From: Hetaerina americana
Lineage: Eukaryota > Arthropoda > Insecta > Odonata > Calopterygidae
Assembly: GCA_022747635.1 (NCBI GenBank)
Contig: JAKTNV010000002.1
Span: forward strand, 3,262,001 to 3,326,000
Length of the DNA: 64,000 nucleotides
Direction: 5' to 3'
A program made the translations under genes and the position numbers. Shown in pieces: positions 56,069-64,000 of the stretch (the stretch's first letter is position 1; each line of letters opens with the position of its first letter). A model generated the notes under the pieces. That model made no database searches, was not told the DNA's origin, and worked only from the letters and a program-made list of their open reading frames with translations.

Positions 56069-58324
56069 GGGGGGGGGGAGAGAGTGTGAGGTGGAAACTC
56101 CTCGTCTTCCTTAACCTTCTGTGTAACGCATGCATGTCTCTCTCTTGCTCTCCTCTTCCAAATGACTAATCTGGCCGATGCCCCCACTGAACGAGCGCCT
56201 GGTCCATGGGAGGGAGTTAGCTGCCAGAGAGAGCTCCCCATCACTACACTCCTCTCTTATAAGTCATCTTTTCTATCATTTTTGTCATCTCATCCAAGCA
56301 TTTGACCACGCAATTCACATCTGATACTCTAAAAGTTTTTATTCTGAAAAGTTGTATGAATTACATTTTTGTTCAACTTCTGTTTAGTTATTTTAATTAA
56401 TTTTGTTGACCTACTGTTTCATTATTATTTTATTCCAATCTAGCCATTCTGATCAGATGCATTACACTTGCATTTTAAAATTGGGTTTTATTATTTGTCA
56501 TTAAATACCCTCACTATGATTTCAATTTTACTTTGTGATTATACTTAATGGTTTCTGGGTTGTTTGAATTAGTGTTAAATGCTGAAGGCATTTGTACAAC
56601 GAAAGGAATTGTTTTTATTAGGCCAGGTTGCTTTAGGATCCGTGGCAGGCTTTGCAGAGTTCCATTGTAACTTTATTTACATCTGAATATCAAGCTACTC
56701 CTTTAGCCAGGATTGCAAACAATATTTCTTCTGTGAATCACTGCCATCTGTATCAATTATTTGGAAGCCTCTATGCCCTTCCATGTTTGTGTTTCCACCG
56801 AACCAGATGAGCACAATTGCCGCTAATTGTTGCTGGGGAGTGGCTTAGAACTGGCCCGCTTGATTGAGGGTGATAGGAAAATGATTTGTTTGGTTTTTGC
56901 CTCGGAGTTCCTTGCCATACTTCCCATTGAGTATTAAACAGTGTTATTGAGCATTTAACTGAATATTTTGTACACTTTCAAGTGCTGTCTCTATAACTGT
57001 GTTGCATTTAAATCATATTCTGTATTATATGTAATATGCAGTATGCTAGGGCATTATATAATTCTTCGTTGATCATAGTAATTTTATCTGTGAAATGAGC
57101 ATGTTTTGCTTTTTGGCTTTTAATGTTAAATCTCATTGAATCGCCAAAAATGCCCATATTACTGTCAATTAGATTTCATTTAATCTTATTCATACTCCAA
57201 TAGTCAGATGTGATGATAACTTTCTCTAAATTATTTCAGTTGTTATAATTTTAAGTATGACTTTTTCATGTGGCATGTAGCATATTTTACTTGTTCAAGT
57301 CATTATTGACAAAGTTAAAGAATATAACTTTATGACATCATTATGATGATGATTCAATCATGGGATATGAAAAGGTAGACCTTTGAAATGCATTTGAAGT
57401 TGGAATAGCGACATTGTGGGATATGTTTTTCACACGACAACATTGCTGTGCCACATATGGTACGCATGGGAAAAATTATTTGTAGAAGGCTACTTATTTT
57501 TGTATAGAATTTCTTCATGTTTAGTTTGAAATTAGTTATTTATTACATAATCTGTTGCAAATATAATTCTTTCTAATTCAATAAATAATTTTTGTGTACA
57601 TTATGTGAAATCATAGATTACCAGGCAAGTATAAATGACTATTGTCATGCGGAAACCTAAGAAAACTCATTTTACACTTTCAAAACTGTCAACGGGCACA
57701 TTCCTTTTGCATTTTAATTGTTTTGCTACTTGTGCCATCTTGGGTTGTTACTTTCACTTGAATATGTTGAAAACTTTGTGTGATTGATGAAGTTAATGAG
57801 AAATCATGTTGATGACTGTTTGTATGGTTCAAACTTCATGATTATTTATCTATGAACCCAACTGTTCCTTTCTAAGCTGAATTATTTTAGAAGCTAATGT
57901 GTTTTTGATTGGAGGGATGCCCTTCAAAATCAAGGGATGGAATTCAGCGACAACAATTAGCATTCTCTGCTAACTTCACAATGAATTTGGATTTTGAGCT
58001 GTGAGATATTCAGTAAATGAACTTTTTTCTTTGCTGGTACAATTGTTTTTATTCTCTGCATATTTGATTGAATCATGGTTGGTCAATTATATATTAGCTT
58101 TTTATGAAATATCTGTTATCTACTTTTTACAATTGTTTTCCAAGGATTTGTGAGATTGCACATTTGAAGGGTTTTGAGTTAGCTTGTTTCTATGATAAAT
58201 AATATTTGTAATTCACTGGTATTTCTTGAATTGGAATAAACATTGTTTGCATTTTTCATTAGCGGCTCATTCAAAGGCACTTGTAAATCTCACTTAAGTA
58301 AAATTCTTTCAATTATGAAATAAA
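56069..58324 (+). other. Probable arrestin 3' UTR and downstream DNA
   Basis: No coding signal. AATAAA polyadenylation signals occur at 57580-57585, 58235-58240 and 58319-58324; any could end the transcript. I cannot tell which is used. Confidence 0.5.
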
Positions 58325-60399
58325 CTTAAAATTTATATTATTATTAAATTATATATTCATGTATTTATTATTACATTGTCTTATAAGTTAATTGTTGGAA
58401 TTTAGAATTTTTTCTGTGGCAATGAAATATTGAAGCCCCTATACAATGTACCAGGGTTGCACTCTTAGTGTTTTATGTTAACTGAATAGGTAAAAAGAGA
58501 GGCCAGTAGAACACTTTTTTATCATGCCATTGAAAATTTTGAGTTAAGTGATTACGTAAGAGACTAGTTGTGTCATAAGAATTATACTTCGGGAGACACA
58601 TATCATCCTAGAGATAATGCCAAATTCTTTTACTCTTCACTTTGTACTGATTCTTTGTTTTACACTCACTTATTCATATTAAGTGCCCCATTGCATATTT
58701 TGAGTAAATTTTGGGTAGGTAATCAAAATGTTCATGTCATCATTCATGAATTTAATATAGGCTAATCAATGCAAATTATTAGTACACCTGTAATGATAGA
58801 GATACAATTTTGTCATTGTCGTCTGAACTTTATGACATGAAATTATTATACAGGAAACATGACAAGTGTTTGTATGAAATGATAGGAGAAGAGAGACTCC
58901 TGAATTTTTTAACAATATTTTTTAACTCCTTCCTAATCCCTCCATTTTCATCAGTCTTTCTTTACATAGTCTTGGAAATAAAATGGATGGAGTGTAGTGG
59001 TGCCTTTCCTCGTAGCCCTATGACATTATGATAGGTATGAAGTCATTTTCCACATAAGAAATTGTACAGTGTACCACTGGGTATGCTTATGTGCAGGTAT
59101 CCAGGGTATTAGGCAGCAGTCATCACCTGATTGAATGTGAGAAAAGCCATTGCAACTTTTATGACTCATGGAGGATGGGCTAATTTTATAAAAAAGGTAT
59201 TTTTGCACTTGCCTTTGGTTGAATATATGATATCTCACTCTGGTTTATACTGTGAAGGTAATTTGAATATTTTTTATGTAAAATCTTGACCTGTCAGCGT
59301 TTTTGACACATGAAAGTGAAATGGCATTGGGATCCTTGATTGTATGTGAATCAGGCTTTGTCACATGACAATTTTGCCCACTAAACTGTGGGAAGTTAAA
59401 AGTTTTCATGTAGATTGTGCCATGATAATATGAGTGAGAATCAATTATGATAATGGGTGGTGCTTTTCTATTTATGCCGTGATTAGTCGGTATTAGTCAT
59501 TTGGCTGTAGACCTTTGAAATGAATGGACCTGAACTGTTTTTACCAACAGATTCCCACTTCCGACTTCTTAAGCGTATTTTAGTGGGAGTTCATGCAATA
59601 TTTGGTGTTTTGAGTACACACTTTACTATTGGTAAAAAAGCAATATGCTGACTACTATGCAAGCTGTTACCATATAAATATTTTATCCATAATGTGTACA
59701 AGAAAATATTTTGTCAATGTGTTCAGTATAAAATTATTATTTAAATGGTCTTCATGTGAGTGAATTTGCACAATCATGTGCCAGATATCCTGTGTATTTT
59801 ACGTGAAATTAATTGACTCTGCTTATTCAGTTACATAAAAGAGTCTCTTTTAACTTTGCTATGCATGTTTTTTGCATCTTATGAGCACAATATTGGTTGT
59901 GAAAACTTTGTGTATGTATTATATATCTATGGACTTTGATGAAGTAAATGGTTTACATATATTTAATTTGAAGTGATTATACTGGGAACCCATGCTTCAG
60001 TAAATTTGGACAATTTGTTTAGTTTGATTAAAATTACAATTTATTGTAATTTGTTCTATTGATTTGTTGCACTACCATTATTTCATACCTTATCTTACAT
60101 TTTGGGTATAAGTAGTAATGAAAAGGAATTAATTGAAGTAATCTATGGCTATCTCTTCAGTTAACTGGTATTCATTATATTTTGAGATTTCTTACTTCTT
60201 TGCCTTAAATAATAATCTGTAAATTCTTTAGAAGGATCTGCCTGGACACACTGTCCATTGCACTGCCGGTCCACTACATTTCCCATGCTGGCCTGCATCA
60301 AAAAATTTTTGTGTATGTGTATTTATGCCTTGAAAGTTTTGGCTTTTAAAGTAATTGATTTGGACATTCTGTGTGTAATTGCACTTTGAAATATCTGCG
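58325..60399. other. Intergenic DNA, nothing recognised
   Basis: AT-rich, with only short chance frames and no repeat boundary that I could define. Confidence 0.5.
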
Positions 60400-61950
60400 A
60401 TCATGTTGAAGTACCTGAAAGTGATCATAGCTTTTGTGTATCTCTCCCCTTATGGTGTATTTGAACATTTCTGTAATCAGCTGGAACTAGTGCTATCCCT
60501 TTTCTTGACTCTGAAGGCCAATGTCATAATTTGTGGGGAGTTCAACATTAATTTAACACTGAATACTATTGATTGTCAGGCTCTGGAAAATCTTTTGCTT
60601 TGGTTTAATATACCCTGGGCAAACAAACAGCCGACTCGTCTTTCTGCCTGCCTACATTGTGTACTCGCTTGCCAACGTGGTCATGAACTTTATAGTATAA
60701 GTATTTTTGACTGCTTCATGTCTGACCATCCAGGTATGTTTCACTTTTAAGGCTCTTAAGTTATTAACTCCAATGGAATTCTCAAATAGAAGTAAAACAA
60801 TAACTATTTACCCCATATCAGCAGCATGTTCAAAGAGTTTCAAACTGCTTCTATCTTGTATTCATTGGTATGGTTTTTGTTCAGGCTTAGTTAAGCAGAT
60901 TAGTTTTCCAAGTTTTGTAGGTCAATTCCTGGACATGAATGAATACTGCTTTCCTAAAAAATTACTAAACTGTAACCTCACTAAAATAACAAATAGCAAA
61001 GAGGCTTACATGAAATATAAAGAGTATTATTATAGTTCAATAAGGTGTGCCATAAGTAAAGCATGGAAGGACTTAATTTGCAATGCAAAAAATAAAGAAG
61101 GCAGCATGGATAATGATAAAAAAAATGGTCTCGGTAATGCAAAATAAAATATTTTTACCCTAGGTACTGACAAAAATATTTTTTTAAAAGCTGTTAAGAT
61201 AAAATGTTCTCTGAAAAAGTTGTTGCTGCCAATATTGGCAATATGCTGTAAAATTTTCTTCCTTGCCTTCCTAATAATTTAAATTTTAAATGGAATTGTT
61301 ATCTCATTTGATAATATATCGACTATAAACATTTTCCTCAAATCCAACAGTAAGGCCATGTATGGTCTATCTACTTCTTTAATCCAGGACATAGCTGTGG
61401 CTATTGTAGAACCATTAGCTTTCTTACCCTACCTTTTTTGAGACTGGAGATTTCCCAACAGCTGTAAAATATTCAAAAACAGTACCTGTCCATTAGAAAG
61501 GCGATAAAGATGTTTTAACTAACTGTCACCCCATTTCCATGGTCCCTGTTTTGGTAACATTTTTGCTGCTATAATGAAAGATCAAATATGTGATTTTTTT
61601 ATGGCTGATTAATCTTTTCCAAATCACAGTATGGCTTTCAATCTGGGAAATCAGCAGTGATGGCTGTAGAGTCCATAGTTAATTATGACATTAACGCTTT
61701 TGAAGAGAGGGAATCAGTCTCTGTGACACTATGTGATCTTAGTAAGGCTTTCTACTGAGTTAATCATTCAATATTGAAGCTAGAATATTACGGTGTTGAG
61801 AGAGTTGCACTGAAATGATGTCGTAATGAAGCCATTTGGATGATTACTACCAATTGATTGAACTTGATGGCTGTCGATCTACAGCTTGTAAAGTAAACTG
61901 TGGTGTCCCAAAGAGCTCTGTGCCGTTAAAGTCTCAGCTGTACCCGTCAT
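60400..61950 (+). mobile_element. Jockey/I-like LINE fragment, endonuclease to RT
   Basis: Frame 60379-60750 includes VIIAFVYLSPYGVFEHF and NVIICGEFNINL (endonuclease GDFN motif, here GEFN) and SDHPGM (final SDH motif). It continues as SKEAYMKYKEYYYSSIR then ISKAWKDLI (61000-61080), the endonuclease-RT linker. At 61640-61790 follow SIVNYDINAFEERESVSVTL and CDLSKAFY, the RT palm motif with the usual Asp after AF replaced by Tyr, then VNCGVPKSSV. Several stops and shifts; the 5' and 3' ends are absent. Confidence 0.75.
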
Positions 61951-62028
61951 ATAGTTTCATTGGTGGTATTGATTGCAGTTAACAACTTTAATTTATCTAT
62001 AAAAATGAGTTTCGAGCAATGATTAAAC

Positions 62029-62600
62029 ATGATGGAAGAAAGACTATTAAAATTCCTGATAAAAAATAAAACTGTAGAAACTGCATGCAGTGATTATGTA
62101 ACAAAAACTGCCCAAGCTTTAAGTGATAAAAAGTATGTTATAGGGGTAAATATGGATCTATTAAAAGCCTTTGATTCTGTAAAAGCTAGCATTCTTTTAA
62201 CTAAACTAGGACATAATGGTATCAGGGGAGTGGCTCATCTCTGGCATACATCTTTTTTGGAAAATAGGAAACTATGTATGTATGTATGTATGTAGAAATT
62301 GTTGGAAAAAAAGGTTCTACCTACGAATCAACAATGAAAGCTATTAAATATGGTGTTCCACAAGGTTCCGTAATAGGTCCTTTACTTTTCCTGGTGTATA
62401 TGAATGACATTGAAAAAGCCATAATCTCTCTAGAGAATAATAACATGGTGTCTATGCAGATGATATAAGTCTAATAGCAGGTCATATGAAATCATCTCAA
62501 TTAGAAATAGATATGCATGCTATGGTGAATTCAGTCGCTCAATGGCTGAATGTAAATAATTTAAAACTAGATGCAAGAAAAACAGTTTAATTGGTATTTA
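62029..62600 (+). mobile_element. Second LINE reverse-transcriptase fragment
   Basis: KKYVIGVNMDLLKAFDSVKA (motif A), then KYGVPQGSVIGPLLFLVYMN (motif B), then in the next frame YADDIS (motif C) and LNVNNLKLDARKT. A frameshift separates motif C. A TATG microsatellite (62274-62295) has expanded within the coding region between ENRK and VEIVG. It is distinct from the preceding fragment, since motif A is present in both. Confidence 0.8.
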
Positions 62601-62610
62601 GTTTAATATT

Positions 62611-62867
62611 ATTATTGGTAAGTAGTTCAATAGTTTCAGCCTCAACTTTGTGGAAGTTCATTTTAATAAATGAAAAAGAAACACTTTGTTCCAATCCACC
62701 ACTTTATTACAGGTACGACTAGTTTTGACGCTACGGCGTCCTCCTCGGGTACAAAGTTTGGATTGTGACTTTAAACTTTGTACCTGAGGATGATGCCATA
62801 GCGTCGAAACTAGTCGTACCTGTAATAAAGTGGTGGATTGGAACAAAGTGTTTCTTTTTCATTTATT
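62611..62867. repeat. PLE-type terminal palindrome, 95-bp arms
   Basis: Arms 62665-62759 and 62773-62867 are complementary with a few mismatches around a 13-nt spacer. The left flank 62611-62655 is the inverse of the flank at 53212-53255. The right arm holds an intact hammerhead motif; in the left arm, read on the minus strand, the core is mutated (CCGAGGA, AAAAC). Confidence 0.8.
62780..62819 (+). ncRNA. Best-preserved PLE hammerhead-ribozyme motif
   Basis: GUAC (stem I), CUGAGGA core, extra U, GAUGC-CAUA-GCGUC (stem II, tetraloop), GAAA, ACUAGU (palindromic stem III), C at the cleavage position, GUAC (stem I). Forty nucleotides with every conserved core base. The palindromic stem III without loop favours a dimer form. 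One additional U between core and stem II is shared by all intact copies here. Confidence 0.75.
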
Positions 62868-62889
62868 ATTATTGGTATTTATTTTAATA

Positions 62890-63182
62890 TTTCCTAAACC
62901 AGAACATATTTTTCTCTAAATTTTACAACACACACTAGGCTACACGTACACATTGGGCAGTCTTTCGCTTATCCCATGCTCATGGCCTAGTTTAGTAACC
63001 AGGTCCAAATAACCTCACCTCGGTCGTCATCTCACGCGAAAAAACACAAAGTACTTCACAATATCTCCTAAACCAGAACATTTTTTTCCCTAAATTTTAC
63101 AATACTTACTAGGCATCACATATACTTTCAGCAGTCTTTCGCTTACCCCATGTTCATGGCCTAGTTTAGTAACCAAGGCCCA
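62890..63182. repeat. Two-copy tandem duplication, period about 174 bp
   Basis: CCTAAACCAGAACAT and later GCAGTCTTTCGCTTA, CATGGCCTAGTTTAGTAACC occur at 62893-63003 and again at 63067-63176 in the same order. Moderate divergence. Function unknown. Confidence 0.75.
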
Positions 63183-64000
63183 CCAAAAGTGACTACTACA
63201 CGACACTGAACTTGGGCCATGGAAATAGGTTTATTTTTCAAGTTTTTTCTTTTATGTATTCAATATTATCTGTAATACGACCGTTTTTTTCTTCCACCGT
63301 TTCACATAGTAGACCAATGTTTTTATGAAAAACACACCATTTAAGCAATATGTTTCTTAATTTATTACTTACATGTTTTTTTTCATTTTTGCACCATTTC
63401 CCGGTCACGGATTCCTCATTTTCACACTCCCCCCTGATTCTTCACGTCTCTCCATTTTCTTTCTCTGATGTCTTGAGCTGCGAAGATGGGATTTGATGAA
63501 AAGTTTTTAGAAGGTATGTATGGATAACTTTTGTTTATATTATTAGTAATATTCATTAATACATCACGGTTTTAGTATACCTGCAAGTTATTCCACATCA
63601 CCCGAAGAGGTTACTCGCTAGATGCGTTTCTCTTTGTGCTTGGAGAAGAAACGAGCGAAAAAGAGATCCCCGGGAGGCATGTGAGAAGCCGCTTGCTCTT
63701 TCTCTTAATTATAGAGGGAGCATCTCCCGCTTTGATTTAAGGGTTTAACTTCTGTTTAATTTTTTTCTACAATATATTCATTCCTTTGATGTTCAAATGA
63801 ATTTCGTCTAACCTCCTCCTGTTCGGGTGCCCTATCCACCTGAAAGAAATATTTTAAGCGTTGAACTTCTTATTGAAATTTTACGGAAGAATTTTTAAGA
63901 ATAACGATTACCTCTCAAAATATTGTGTTTTTATCGTTCCGTTGGCATTGACGAATAAGCTTGCCGCGTCAATCACCCTCATCCCCCTAATAATGAATGT
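63183..64000. other. Unassigned 3' end of window
   Basis: No confirmed gene. A short ATG frame at 63486 followed by a GTATGT donor-like site after nine codons is noted as a weak candidate first exon in the findings. Confidence 0.4.

Noticed and set aside
62274..62295. TATG microsatellite as a regulatory element
   Set aside because: It is an expansion inside a dead LINE frame with no evidence of function.

Overview
The window is animal, almost certainly insect, nuclear DNA. It carries one recognisable host gene, split into small exons by multi-kilobase introns, in a sea of transposon relics. No bacterial operons, CRISPR arrays or rRNA are visible. The gene, on the + strand from 2542 to 56068, is a non-visual beta-arrestin (kurtz/ARRB type). 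The exon for about the first 17 residues lies upstream of the window. The ten exon positions read here join in frame through consensus GT/AG sites to 1293 nt, which is 430 codons plus a stop. All polar-core residues, the finger loop, the clathrin box and the AP-2 motif are present.

The most unusual host feature is a pair of tandem 144-nt exons (23358-23501 and 23647-23790). They have identical phases, and both encode the arrestin lariat (gate) loop. They differ at 12 of 49 codons but carry many synonymous differences elsewhere. They look like alternative, possibly mutually exclusive, versions of the loop that senses receptor phosphates. A G-run upstream of the first and a C-rich tract before the second may pair.

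The introns hold many mobile elements. These include one nearly intact mariner (31746-33079, one frameshift), about ten mariner/Tc1 relics or internally deleted copies, two pogo-like elements with TA duplications, piggyBac fragments near both ends of the gene, RTE/Jockey-like LINE fragments, several Penelope-like element (PLE) pieces with reverse transcriptase and GIY-YIG endonuclease, and two tRNA-derived SINE families (SINE-A and SINE-B, names used only here). PLE ends carry hammerhead-ribozyme-like motifs and long palindromes.

From 37975 to 42580 there is a four-level nest. A mariner relic is split by a PLE (14-bp duplication), which is split by a SINE-A (5-bp duplication). That in turn is split by a 2.7-kb array (13-bp duplication) built from a 335-bp SINE-B unit with outward-facing tRNA-like heads and one internal inversion.

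Layout: 1-2.5 kb upstream intron with a mariner relic; 2.5-56.1 kb arrestin; 56.1-60.4 kb 3' UTR and intergenic DNA; 60.4-62.9 kb LINE fragments and a PLE palindrome; 62.9-64 kb a short tandem duplication and unassigned DNA. Everything except the arrestin exons appears to be repeat-derived or unassigned.
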